Positions 25,321-37,232 of a DNA stretch of 64,000 bases are shown piece by piece. A program made the position numbers and the translations under genes. The stretch covers positions 186,001 to 250,000 of the forward strand of contig JADFUC010002150.1 in assembly GCA_019722365.1 (NCBI GenBank), read 5' to 3'. The notes below the pieces were generated by a model. The model ran no database searches and was not told where the DNA came from. It saw nothing but the letters and a program-made list of their open reading frames with translations. The stretch comes from Lithospermum erythrorhizon. Taxonomy: Eukaryota; Streptophyta; Magnoliopsida; Boraginales; Boraginaceae. How positions within the stretch are numbered: the stretch's first letter is position 1; the number at the start of each line of letters is the position of its first letter.

Positions 25321-25395
25321 ATTAATCAATATTCATATATTGTCTACTTTAATTATAGTTATATTTATAACAATTAATCAATATTCTAACTATAT
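25291..25395. repeat. 52-bp tandem duplication over the copia 3' junction
   Basis: The block CTACTTTAGTATAGTTATAT through ATTTATAGCA-ATTAATCAATATT is repeated 52 bp later as CTACTTTAATTATAGTTATA through AACA-ATTAATCAATATT. The unit includes the LTR end, the target duplication and flanking DNA, so it arose after insertion. Confidence 0.8.
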
Positions 25396-26864
25396 TGAAG
25401 CAGTGAGTATATTAATTCCTTCTGATAAACATCCTTCACGGGCTTCACATATTGCTCATCACTCATCAGGTCATCAACACTCAAATAACTTTGTTAAAAA
25501 AAGTTAGAAAACGATTCAAATATCAAAATGATACAGGAGTATCAAATACTCTTTAGAACCTTATTTATATCGCCTTATTTCATGTGCCCTGTTTCAACTA
25601 AAAAGGGAAAATGGCATATTATTTTGAAGTCCATGCACCATGTGATATGTCACCATGTAGATTGCAGGCGAAAGTTCCACAACTCCATGATAAATGGTCG
25701 AGTAGATTGATAGATCCCATTCTTGCTTTTGCAGTATTTAAATCTCAGAAAATCTCATAGACATACACAAGTTTGTCCATGATTCGTGGAGAAACCCTTT
25801 TATCGGACCTACATAGGACAATAGCTACATTCTATTTCAAGTTCATGTATCTCCTTACCTTATAATATGATCAAGCACCACCAATTTCTACATCTCTACG
25901 TGGTCCTTCAACTATCTCTATCAATTCATTACCAACCGTAACACGAACTCATAACTTTACCAAAAGACATGTAACATGTTTTTAATCATACATATTAATA
26001 TAAGAAATCTCTTAGTTTAATTAATGGAGGGATTCTATGGTTGTATGATTTTAGCACTACTTTTTATTTTGAGATGTCAAGATCTTATCCCTTCGATTGT
26101 TTTCATTATTTACAAAACTATTTTATACCAAGATTTATCGGTTTCATAAATTAATCATAATCTCTAGAATTCCATTTTAGAAAAAAATAATTTAGAAAAG
26201 GTAAATATGGAACTTCATAGTAGTCCCTTAGCCCTTACTATCACTTAATCCATCCAATGGAGTCATCTCCATACTAAAAGATTCGTATATGACTCATTTC
26301 ATCGATTGCCATACTTGACATCATCATATTTCGATCAAGTAGATTGGAAGTAAGAGCTCTGTGAGGTCCATAACTCCATATGATAATAAGATGATTCGTT
26401 CATCTTCCCATCACTAGATGGATATACCAGACAGAGCTTTCAACATCATGAGCAAATGTTCTCTCTCATTACATGCATTCATTTGTTATCACATATTGAA
26501 ATTGCACAAACATAGTTAATAGTAGCAACCACAAACTCCGGAAGAGCGAGTATCTCTCGCTCACATGGACTGCTCTTTCGGATTTTTATTGCGTATTCCA
26601 TTATTTATTTCAATGCATGATGATGATGATCACCAACTCTCAATTATTCATCTCTACGTGGTGGTACCTACACTCCCACTTCCGATGATGGGAATTTTGT
26701 TTGAAGTATTTTGTCTGTTTTTTGGAATCTCTATACCAGTAACTTTGAGCTATATTTCACAAATCATCAAATCAATAGTAGAATTTGTGGGAAAATCTCT
26801 GGATATTGTGCTATCGTTAAATTTGGTAGTGGGACTATATATAGGTTGGATGTTCAGATTATTC
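25396..26864. other. Intergenic DNA with weak minus-strand coding-like scraps
   Basis: No complete gene is visible. On the minus strand, about 25500-25400 reads YLSVDDLMSDEQYVKPVKD with related following residues, and about 25950-25885 reads VGNELIEIVEGPRRDVEIGG. Both look more protein-like than chance would suggest, but they lie in different frames, are separated by stops and match no family I can name. The plus-strand frame 26565-26921 is hydrophobic and runs into a tandem duplication, so I do not call it a gene. Confidence 0.35.
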
Positions 26865-27064
26865 TTAAGCATAAACAATGGCGCAAAAAAGAGAAATGCT
26901 AGTAATTTTTTTTTTTTTTGACAATTTATATACATTTTCGTGTCATTCTGTTTCACATATATTTAAGCATAAACAATGGCGCACAAAAGAGAAATGCTAG
27001 TAATTTTTTATTTTATTTTTTGTCAATTTATATACATTTTCGTGTCATTCTGTTTCACATATAG
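26865..27064. repeat. 98-bp tandem duplication
   Basis: TTAAGCATAAACAATGGCGC starts at 26865 and again at 26963. Each copy continues through AGAGAAATGCTAGTAATTTT, a T-rich run of differing length, and ATATACATTTTCGTGTCATT. The copies are nearly identical outside the T run, so this duplication is recent. Confidence 0.9.
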
Positions 27065-27590
27065 ACATGTGATTATATTCTATGGAATATTAAATAATTG
27101 GTATAATGGATCTTCTAACGTTAAACTAAAAAATTTGTCTATTAAAAGTTATATTGATATTATATAATTGACGTGTATTTCATGATTTAGGACGTATGTG
27201 CTATTTGATTCAATTTCTATTAGGACAATATTATTATCATTTGTTAACTAAAACCAGATCAATGTAGTCATGAATCATTCGTAAGAAATTAAGTGATTTT
27301 GTGAATTAGGATCCTCTAGCTGTTCCTCGACTATGAATAGTTCACCAGTTGATGAATTCACAGGTTAAAGTTTCCATTCCATCATTAAATTAAAGAAAGG
27401 AAAAACATGATACACATTTGGCATTGACTTTATTGGAGTAGGAATATATTTATGACGTTGTTGCATAAAGAATGACGTTTATTAGAATCACAAAATAACT
27501 TCTAATCTAGCATGACGTATGATGATACGAAAATATTTATTAGGCATTCATAGCAGATTTTATACTCTTTATAATTTTATATACTCTTAA

Positions 27591-29460
27591 TGTATTTGTA
27601 ATGGAAAGAAGAATTTTTATTATTTATTTAAGGGAGTATAAAATAAAATTTCTTTGTAGGGAAAATTTTTTCGAGTGTCTGAAGTTTTGCTCGAATCGAA
27701 GAGGATCGATTGTCAGCCCATGAGTTCTGGCGTTTCTTGGCGATTTGTGAGATGTTTGGCTTTCTTGAGAAACAGTGGGAGGCTGGTATGAGGCTAGAAC
27801 TTGACTGAGCTTGAGCTTGGGTTGATTTGAGTTGGATTTGGATAGAAGCTCATGAAGTGGATATAATGTCACGATCTTGATAGGCTGAGGCCAGTGCGAA
27901 CTTTGGATATGGTTAAAGTGTTAGGCTGTGTTGAACGTCTTGGAGTGCTTGAGAACGTCTTGATTATGAAGCGATGAACTGCTATGAGTGTCTGCGGCGA
28001 TGGGTCTTAAAGAGATTTATTACTTCGCCTGTGGTGGGGCTTGAGGATGTTAAAGTAGGATTTGTGTGGCTGTCTTCTTTGCTTTAATATTTGGTGATGT
28101 CTTCTTTTGTCTTTGGTGGAGCTTTGTAGGCTTGAGGCTGATACCTTTAGTGAGACGATTTGGATATAATTCCGGGCTGCGTGGGTTGTATGGAATGATG
28201 TGGCTGATTGTGGAAGCGATATGCGGCTTGCTTTGTTTGTCTTCTGTCATTTTGCTTGGCTTGTTGTTGTAGTGATGAAGGAGGACTTATTGAGATTTTT
28301 TGCCTCGGCAACATAGGCTTGTATTCACCAATGACATAACGAACTTTGTTGTTGTAGCTTAGTGAGATTTTAGCGCGCCGCTTGGATTTGATTTGGGCTG
28401 TGGCGTTATATGTAAAGGCATCTTCACAATGGCCTTTAGCTTGTTGTTGTAGTGATGATCGGTATGAAGGTTGAGTATCGCAGCTTTGTTGATGGCAATC
28501 GGCAGGCCGGGGGAGCCTTAGCAGCGTATTTCATGTCGGACTCTAGGCGCGAGTTAGTAGGTGTATTTCTATGGAACTTGAAGAATTAAACACGAGGTTT
28601 TATTATTATTCATCTGAAGATTTATGAATAATCAAGTGCTTGTAACGTTCTGAATTATTCGAGCGTTCTTGAGATATTTGTATCAGTTAAATCGATTTTC
28701 ACTTAACTTGAAAAATTGTTGTAGTTTGTCTTGATAATTCTTTATTCAGTGCTATTTAGGCTACATGGAGGTGTTTTTCAATTTTGTGGTGTTCTATTTG
28801 GTGATTTAAAAGATTTAATTTAGAAAATTTCGGAGGTGTCGCTGTATTTTCGGATGTTTTGTGTATTTTCTAAATGAGATGTTGTATTTTTTGAAAATAA
28901 GGCGTTTATAGAAGTTTTGGGCGAGATATTTGATTCGATGATTGGTTGGTTGGTTTAATTTCGGTGAATCACGTCTTAGCAGGTAAATTTTGAGCAGATG
29001 CTTAGCAGAGTGAGATATTTAATATTAAAATTATATTTTAATATTTTTGTTTGGAGATCACGGCAGCAAGGATATGGCGCCGCTTTGAATTCGCGGGTAA
29101 CATTACCTTAATTCATTTATTATTTTAATCGGATCTTAATTTGGTACCGTTTATCCAGGAAGAATTAGATTTTTTCGGTTTTACCTTTAATTTATTATTA
29201 AAAATCCAAGTAAATTTCACGGAATCCTATTTAGTTTAAAATTAGGGGTTTAATTAATATAAAAATCCTAATTTTATACCAATTAATTCGGAGGCTTAAT
29301 TCCGGGAATCATTGTTCATACTAGGTTTACATTAATTTTAGGGTTAGATCGAAAACCACAGCCACGTGGCATTTCTTTAGTGGCTTGATTTAATTAATTT
29401 GATTAGATCGTACTAATTATTTTAATTATTATTTAATAAATTTTCACTTTCTATAGTATT
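27591..29460 (-). mobile_element. Inverted solo LTR of the gypsy-like family
   Basis: The reverse complement matches the LTR at 7083-8845 over about 1.8 kb. On the plus strand here, TGTATTTGTAATGGAAAGAA then AATTTTTATTATTTATTTAAG mirrors the LTR 3' end. TTTAGGCTACATGGAGGTG near 28765 mirrors 7755-7775, GGTGATTTAAAAGATTTAAT mirrors about 7710-7728, and AATAAATTTTCACT near 29440 mirrors about 7110. No primer-binding-site text lies to its left and no coding remnants flank it, so a solo LTR left by recombination is the simplest reading. Target duplications were not found. Confidence 0.75.
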
Positions 29461-29840
29461 ACCTCCCATATAAACAGCATTTATCATTTTAGAATTTAAC
29501 TTTAGTATACAAAATTACATGTTCCAAGTTATTATGAGTTATTTAGTTATATAATAGTTTGATAAGGTGAAGACAATATAGTATATATACTGGAATCATT
29601 TTTAAAAAAAACGAAAATTAATAATTAATTTCTTAAATCGTAAACTCAAGTATTGTTATATGTGGTGGTTTATTTTTTATGAAAATATAATAAATGCTAG
29701 TTTTTTTAATGTAGTCTATTATTAACATACATGATAATTGTTATTGAAATTAAATTTATGTATGTGAATTAACTATATAAAATTAATCAATTTTGATTAT
29801 TACAAATTAAACCGGACAAAAGTTTAGTTTTTAGATAAAA

Positions 29841-29962
29841 GACCATTACTGACATTCTTTTGGTTAAGTAGTGAAGAAACCTGTAAGTTATTGGCGATTA
29901 GGACCATTACTTACATTCTTTTGGTTAAATAGTGAAGAAACCTTTAAGTTATTGGCGATTCT
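29841..29962. repeat. 61-bp tandem duplication
   Basis: GACCATTACTGACATTCTTT begins at 29841 and recurs at 29902 as GACCATTACTTACATTCTTT. Both units run through GTGAAGAAACC and AAGTTATTGGCGATT. Three or so substitutions separate them. Confidence 0.9.
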
Positions 29963-31415
29963 GGTCCTTCCCCGTTTGCCATTGGATCCCCTCACTGTTT
30001 TAATTGTTTGATGAAGACGAATTAAAAATGTGCCTCATCTCCACCAATGAAGTTCTACATATCGATAGTTGGATGTTAACATCGGACTTCCGATCCTCCT
30101 GTTTACATAGTTAAAGGGCCCGTAAATATTAGTAGTAATACTTGGTGCTATTTACGACCATACTTTTTTCATCTGAATGAATTACTTGTATATCATTTAA
30201 AGAGACTATTTAAGTGTCTCACTTGCTTAAATATCGTTTTTTAAGCTCTTTTATTTAGGCAGCGTATGCTTCCTTCTATCGGAAGTCCCAAAAATGGTGA
30301 GCCAAACCCTGTCTTTAAGTACTTAAACAACATAGAAAAATCATGTTTCCAAGTTTTTCCACAAACTATTTCCTAATTTGCCTCTCATCATCTGACCTTA
30401 AACACGAACAATGACGGTATGTTAGGCATTTTTAGGTCTAATAAACCAATTTCAATTGGCCGACAAAAGTAGCAACTTACATGTTGGTATAATCTTTTTA
30501 AGATGATTGTCTATTTGATTTTAGATAATAGAATAGGATTAAATCGTGTTTTAATTTCAGATAGTCGTTAAAGTTATTTGTTGGAAAATACTTTGAATAC
30601 GGTTTTTCTTGTTGATGTTTCGAGCTTTCAAGACTTGGTCGTTACTTGAATTAAATTAAACTCGAAATCCCAAAAGTGGTATCTTTGTTTTACGACGTAT
30701 TTATTGGGACTTAAGTGGGGACTTGGTGGGACATGGACCGAGTCGTTAGAAGATTTGTTTGGGCAGAGGCTACTCGGGACTTAAGAGTCGGGACTTGGGC
30801 AAGTCCGTGCAGAGTCCCAATCTGGGATTTTCGATGCCGGATTAGGTTTTTACGTTTAGCGATTTGGCTGCTCATCTGCCAGCTTGGTTTTGGTCACTTG
30901 ACCCTAAATCGATTGTGTAGGCTATTAAATATAGAGTTAGGATTTCTGAATAACTTAAGTCTTGTTATTCTATTCTTTTGAATAGTGTAATTTGAGTTAT
31001 TAGTCTGTTTTCTACATTTTTTGAAGAACAATTATCTACACAAATCTATTGATATAATCTAGGTTGTGTATACAGAAAGCATGGATTAAAATAAATATGA
31101 CAACTGGTTTTAGCTCAAGTATGTAATTTGTTCCATAAGATTATAGTGAAATCGATACGTAGGCATTTGCCCAGTGGATTAGTCGTAACACGTTGTTAGA
31201 ATACGAGGTAAATATTTTTCTCTTTATTTTAGTATTTCTGTAATTCGCTGTCTTAAATTCCCTTATTTGTCTTTTATAAGCGGAATTTCTTTGGTAGTTA
31301 TTGTTGGAAAAGTGCAATTTGTTCATAAAAATAAACAAAAGCAACCAAGATCGAATAAATGTATAATAGCAATTAGAAAACATATACAATCGCGATTCAT
31401 ACACGTATGAATACG
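29963..31415. other. Intergenic DNA, no gene seen
   Basis: The longest frame (30715-30981) has no recognisable motif and its composition looks non-coding. I see no LTR ends, RNA gene or paired splice sites. The region is probably old repeat DNA that can no longer be read by eye. Confidence 0.4.
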
Positions 31416-31419
31416 AGTA

Positions 31420-31970
31420 CTTACAAGCGGGCGAGAAATGATGAACTTTGTCTAGAATCTTCCATTAAATCCTACGACCTCAGAGTGAAATATAACTCAA
31501 GCTCCCAATTTAACAATCTCGATTTAATTTTGTCCAATTATCAATGTAAAACTCTCGATTGGGTATCTGGTTGATTTCAATCAACTCCCGATTAACAATC
31601 TCGATTTAATTTCATACATGGAATATAACGTCATTGTATGTGTGTGAAAACTTTCTAGACTCGGATAATATTAGCCCAGTATAATATTATAATTGACCAT
31701 TATGATTATTATATAGTTTATGCATGGGATCTAGCAATACGGCATAACCACGATATTATCGTGAGTTCCATTTAATAATTTAATTATTGTTATTGAACAC
31801 TTAGTTTTAATAATCTCATTTAACTAAAACAGTAAATTAATTGTTCTGTGATTGTCGCGGCAAGCATAATTATAGAAATCAATATACTCTGATTTCCATC
31901 AGTTATAACAATAATATTACAAATTAATCCTCAAAAGTGGTATAAATATTATATATTCGGTCATAAATAT
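31420..31970. repeat. Dispersed repeat related to 13.4-13.9 kb
   Basis: TTTCATACATGGAATATAAC, then TTGTATGTGTG, TCTAGACTCGGATAATA, AATTGACCATTATGATTATT and ATTATCGTGAG run in the same order as at 13530-13700. The copies are diverged but clearly homologous. It is probably an LTR or other non-coding part of a retrotransposon; the family is not identified. Confidence 0.6.
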
Positions 31971-32296
31971 GATAAATGTTGCATGTTCCCCCTGTTTTAA
32001 CGTCCAAAATAAGGACGAATGTGCAACATTGCACGCTTTCGAAGCATCTTGCAACGTTATGCAGATTTTAAGGACTAATCTGCAACATTATAATCATCTT
32101 GAACTAAATACGACTTAATTCCACTATCTAAGATCAAATTGACAATTAGCTTTTTAATTTTTTTTCCAATGGCAAATCTCCAATGTATTATTGTTACTTT
32201 ATCATTTAATCATGTATATTAGGTAAAAAAAATGTTTCCAAAACTAGACACAAGATTCAACCCATAAATCTTCATCTTTATCAAATTATTAAGTCT

Positions 32297-32472
32297 TAAT
32301 CCCTCTATTCCTTTTTTAAAGACTATTTATTTTTATATAAAGTTTAAAAAAATTGAAGTATCTACATAGCATAATTTTTATCCTACTTTTATTACTTAAT
32401 TTGGTAACATAAAATTTTAAAAGGAATTTTTATTTTAAGAAAATAATTCTTAAAGAGATGGAGGAAGTATTA
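32297..32472. mobile_element. Stowaway-like MITE in the SULTR promoter
   Basis: The left end TAATCCCTCTATTCCTTTTT is complementary in outline to the right end AGAGATGGAGGAAGTATTA. Ends of the CTCCCTCC type with TA at the borders fit Stowaway MITEs. The inside is AT-rich and non-coding. It lies 0.5-0.65 kb upstream of the sulfate transporter ATG, so it could contribute to that promoter. Confidence 0.55.
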
Positions 32473-32947
32473 AATATTTCTTCTCCAAGTGGTCCCTGAA
32501 ATATTCCTTTTCCAATTACATACTTCCACATATCCAAACACCTGCCATGCTGTCCTTGTACCCTTTGACTACATCACAAGTGTCCATTCCCTTGTGGACC
32601 CCACATTCCACTTCTGTTGCACTCATGAGCTCATCTATATAATAATCATAACCCCCAAATGCTAAAACATCACACAAAAATATGCATACAGAAATTAAAC
32701 ATTTCTATAGCTTTCTATCTTCCTATGCATGCATAATTTCTATAGCTTTGAAAAAATCATTACCCTAGTGAATTTTCTTGAAATTGACAATATTTTGTAT
32801 AACCTAGTAACATTTTGGGACCATGAAACTTGGTGTTCATATTTCCTTACAAAACTGAAGTTCTAAATCCGTGTTGTTAATTAAGCGGTTACATTCTTCT
32901 TGTTTTACAGTAGTGGTAACCAAGTTTTAGTTGAGTTTTTGTTTAAA

Positions 32948-35900
32948 ATGGGCAACAATGATTATGAGTTCAAGCAATGTGTGGAAATACCTCCACCACA
33001 ACCATTTCTTAAGTCATTGGCTTCTTCAATCAAAGAAACTTTATTTCCTGATGATCCATTCAGGTCACTAAGGAACCAACCCTTATCAAGAAAAATGGTT
33101 CTTGGTTTGCAATATTTTGTGCCCATTCTTGATTGGTTGCCACGATATACTTTTGGATTTTTCAAAGCTGATTTGGTTGCTGGAATTACGATTGCTAGCC
33201 TTGCTGTTCCGCAGGGGATTAGCTATGCTGGTCTTGCAAATCTACCTCCCATTATTGGCCTATGTAAGCTACTATTATATGTGTCATATAAAAAAATGTT
33301 ACATATATATATATATATATATAAATTTAGTTATGTACTTATGTCTAGTGGCGGAATCATAAAATTTATAAAGGAGAATGAATTAATATTATACAAATGA
33401 AGAAAAATATACAAATTTAGAGGAACAAATAACTTAATTTTTAAACGAATAAATGTAAAATTTAGAAGGAGGACTGCTCGCCTTTACTCCCTAATTCTTA
33501 CACTGGTTACCTTGTCATGATGACTTCTCTTGGATGATCAAAATATCAATAATCGAAGTAGTAACATTTTGGGACCATAAAGCTAAATGCTTGAATAAGT
33601 GGAGGATTTGAGACCCAAACGTCTATTATTCGAATGAAATTTACTATAGAAAATTGTTATAGAGGTGACATATTAACTAGATATAAAATAAAATTATCAT
33701 TCGCTATCTCGATGTATATTAAATTTCTATTAAATTTTTAGTTCCATCATTGGATCCATAACTTATAAATATCGGCCCTTGGGTGCATACCAAGTAAATT
33801 TCCGAAGATTTTTGCTACGACACATAGTTCTGTTTTATCATGACTTTGTCACTGTTCACATGCATGTATACGTAACCAAGAAATGATCTAAATGGATAGA
33901 AGAAAGTTGTGTTATTCTATTATATATATTTAAGTATGTTTATTAAATCGTTGTAATAATAATTGTGTTGCATGCAGATTCAAGCTTTGTGCCACCCCTA
34001 GTATATGCAATGATGGGAAGTTCAAAAGATTTAGCAGTTGGAACAATAGCTGTACCTTCGCTTCTCATAGGATCGATGATAGGTAGAGAAGTTCATCCCA
34101 AGGAGAACCCTTACCTCTACATGCAGTTGGCTTTTACCGCTACATTTTTCGCCGGAGTGCTTCAAGCTTCTTTAGGCCTATTGAGGTAACTTTTATAGCA
34201 ATAGATCGTATCATGTATCTTATACTTTGTGTGATATTGTTACATTCAATTAAAATCATGACACGTGTTTAATTTTCATTAAAATTGGTGCAGGCTTGGA
34301 TTTATCGTAGACTTTCTGTCACATGCAACGATTGTGGGATTCATGGGTGGAGCAGCCACGGTTGTTTGTCTACAACAATTGAAGGGGATTCTTGGACTTG
34401 TCCATTTTTCTCATTCCACTGATGTTGTATCTGTTATGAAATCTATTTTTAGCCAAACACATCAGGTTCGTTTTTCTTCCTTCAATAGTTATGTATGAGT
34501 ATCCCTTTGCTTTTTCCCAATGTCTAGGTTCATTATAAATGTGAAATTATTACATTCCATATGGATCTAGCTAGAAGCACTCTTAAAATAGTAAATACAA
34601 GAGAAATTAGGTAAAGTATCTCGATTAACGCTTCAATTCTGGCTCATCAAATTTTGTTATCTACCATCCATACTTATATATGAACTGACTTAATTTGCAT
34701 AAGACAACGTTTACCTATGGGATTTTGCCTAATTTATGATAATTATATATGAACTCATCAGCTAGCTCTTTCTAAATATCAAATTATGATACCTTTTATT
34801 ATTGCAGTGGAGATGGGAAAGCGGAGTCCTTGGTTGCTGTTTCCTCTTCTTCTTATTCCTCACCAAGTATTTTGTAAGTACCTTCATATATATCTACAAA
34901 AATTCGGTATTCAAGGTAGTTAAATGGTTTATTTTCATAATCATTTTGCATAATGTACAATCATTTGTAACTTAATTAATTAATTTGGTTATCTTGAGAT
35001 GTTTTCTTGTTATGAACCTGTGATGATTTCATGGCACTGCAGAGCAAGAAAAAGAAAGCCTTCTTCTGGATCAATGCTATGGCGCCTCTCACTTCGGTCA
35101 TCTTGGGAAGTATTCTTGTCTACTTCACCCATGCAGAAAATCATGGAGTTCAAGTTGTAAGCTCATCCCCGCCTTTTATTTTTCCTTTCTTTTTCTCCTC
35201 TTGGAAATTGAAAATATTCAACAAAATATCGTGTTTATATACATAACTAACTTAACAAAAAAATGGTTTTCATAAAATCATAATTGCCCCTGTGATAACA
35301 GGAGACTGTTTCCGAATTAACTCAAAAGTAAAGTGCAAATACTGTCTATCTACGTAAAACTGATTTGTTTTGGTTGTCTGTCAGATCGGATACTTGAAGA
35401 AGGGGCTGAACCCTCTCTCCGCCTCAGAATTGACTTTTGGGGGACCCTACCTAATGACATCAATTAAGACTGGAATCATCACTGGTATAATCGCCTTAGC
35501 GGTAAGCACAAACTATCTATGCAGCAATTAAGTCTCTTGTTGGCTACTTTCGGTGAACCCAAAGCTAAAGAAAAGTGATCTCTTTCTTGTTTTGTAGGAA
35601 GGAATAGCTGTTGGAAGAAGCTTTGCAGCATTTAAGAACTACCACATTGATGGAAACAAAGAAATGTTGGCCTTTGGAATGATGAACATGGTTGGCTCCT
35701 GCACATCTTGCTACTTAACAGCAGGTATAAATCTTGTCATCTTTTTGGGATGGAGCTTGTATATCGGAAAAACATAAATATACTTAATGCCTCTGATGAG
35801 GCTTACGCCTCGCCGAGGGGTAGGAGGTCGGGATAGTAGTTAGTTAACTTAGTCACCTTGACACTACTTGCTCTGTAAACAGGAGATTGTTTGAATTAGT

Positions 35901-37232
35901 ATACTTGAAACAAGTTCAATAATAATAGTATCAAAATGAAATGATAAGAGCTGATCAATGGAAAATAATAACTCATTTTAGATGGTGATTACCATTTCAG
36001 GACCATTTTCAAGGACAGCGGTGAATTTCAACGCTGGTTGCCAGAGTGCAGTGTCCAACATTGTTATGGCAACAGCAGTGATGATAACATTGCTGTTCCT
36101 CACACCTCTGTTTCACTATACTCCATTAGTTGTCCTCTCTTCCATCATAATTGCAGCAATGCTTGGCCTTATAGACTATGAAGCTGCTATTCACCTATGG
36201 AAGATCGACAAGTTTGATTTCATGATTTGCATCAGTGCATATGTTGGAGTCGTCTTTGGCAGCGTTGAAATTGGCCTAATCGTTGCAGTAAGTCATTTGA
36301 TACCAAAATCACAAGTCATTTTGTCTAAGCTTACTGAATTTCTTGAATCATGACTTTGAGCTGAATTGTTCTAGGTGGCAATATCTCTTCTCAGAATTGT
36401 TCTATCTGTAGCAAGGCCAAGGACCTTTGCCCTTGGAAACATTCCAAATTCCATGGCCTATAGAAGCCTAAATCAGTATCCAGCAGCACAACAAGTGCCA
36501 GGGATTCTAATCCTTCATGTAGACGCCCCTATCTACTTTGCCAATGCAGGTTACTTGAGGGAGAGGTACCTTACACAATTCCAACAATAACATCTCAGAC
36601 TCTCATGTTTCCAATGTTCATCACATCGTGCCTATTTGGTTCATGATCAATCCTGAAAGCTTATTTACTAGTTTCTTGATTCATCAGGATCTCTAGATGG
36701 ATCGATGAAGAGGAAGATAGGCTAAAATGTTCGTCTAAAACAGAACTTCAGTATATTATACTAGACATGACATGTAAGTAAACGAGGGACATTTTTTATT
36801 TAAATTCTTCGTTCATTCTGTGAAATAATATAATGAGTAACCTGGATTCATAATGCAACAGCTGTTGGAAGCATCGATACCAGTGGGATAAACATGCTTA
36901 AGGAGCTGAACAGAAGTTTGGGTACAATGTGCATCAAGGTAAAAATACTAGAGAAATCATAATTTACTTTTCATCTCATTGCAACTAAAACTATATGCAT
37001 GTGTACTAAACTAGTAAACTTTGCTTTGTTGTTATAATTATAGCTCGTATTAGCCAACCCAGGAAGTGAAGTTATGAAGAAGCTGCACAAGTCCAACTTG
37101 ATCGACGATATATGCAAAGAGTGGATGTTTCTGACAGTCGGAGAAGCAGTGAGTGCATGCAGTTTTATGCTACAATCCTACAAGCAGAAAGCTAAAGCAA
37201 TTGACACTGAAGTATCAGATAACAATGTATAA
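32948..37232 (+). CDS. SULTR3: Group 3 sulfate transporter (SLC26/SulP)
   Basis: Twelve exons join in phase with GT-AG introns: 32948-33263, 33978-34185, 34294-34465, 34808-34873, 35043-35156, 35385-35501, 35598-35724, 36001-36287, 36375-36565, 36688-36773, 36862-36938 and 37044-37232, giving 649 residues, normal for the family. The amino end has the plant signature PFLKSLASSIKETLFPDDPF. The SulP membrane region starts near ADLVAGITIASLAVPQGISY and continues through DLAVGTIAVPSLL, FIVDFLSHATIVGFMGGAA and TGPFSRTAVNFNAGCQSA. The cytoplasmic STAS domain holds LQYIILDM, then SIDTSG, the conserved serine/threonine site. Residues resemble the SULTR3;1/3;2 clade most. Group 3 members move sulfate across plastid or plasma membranes. 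A TATA-like TCTATATAATA lies near 32635, and an AG at 32909-32910 may end a leader intron. No damage seen. Confidence 0.95.
33303..33323. repeat. (TA)n microsatellite in SULTR intron 1
   Basis: A perfect TA run lies 40 bp after the first donor site, inside the largest intron of the transporter gene. Confidence 0.9.

Noticed and set aside
26565..26921. 118-codon hydrophobic frame as a membrane protein gene
   Set aside because: It has no recognisable motif, its end lies in a tandemly duplicated AT-rich block, and an opposite-strand frame overlaps it. Hydrophobic readings are expected in AT-rich DNA.
30715..30981. 88-codon frame as a LINE or reverse-transcriptase fragment
   Set aside because: An RRFVW string recalled LINE-type proteins, but none of the neighbouring conserved residues are present.
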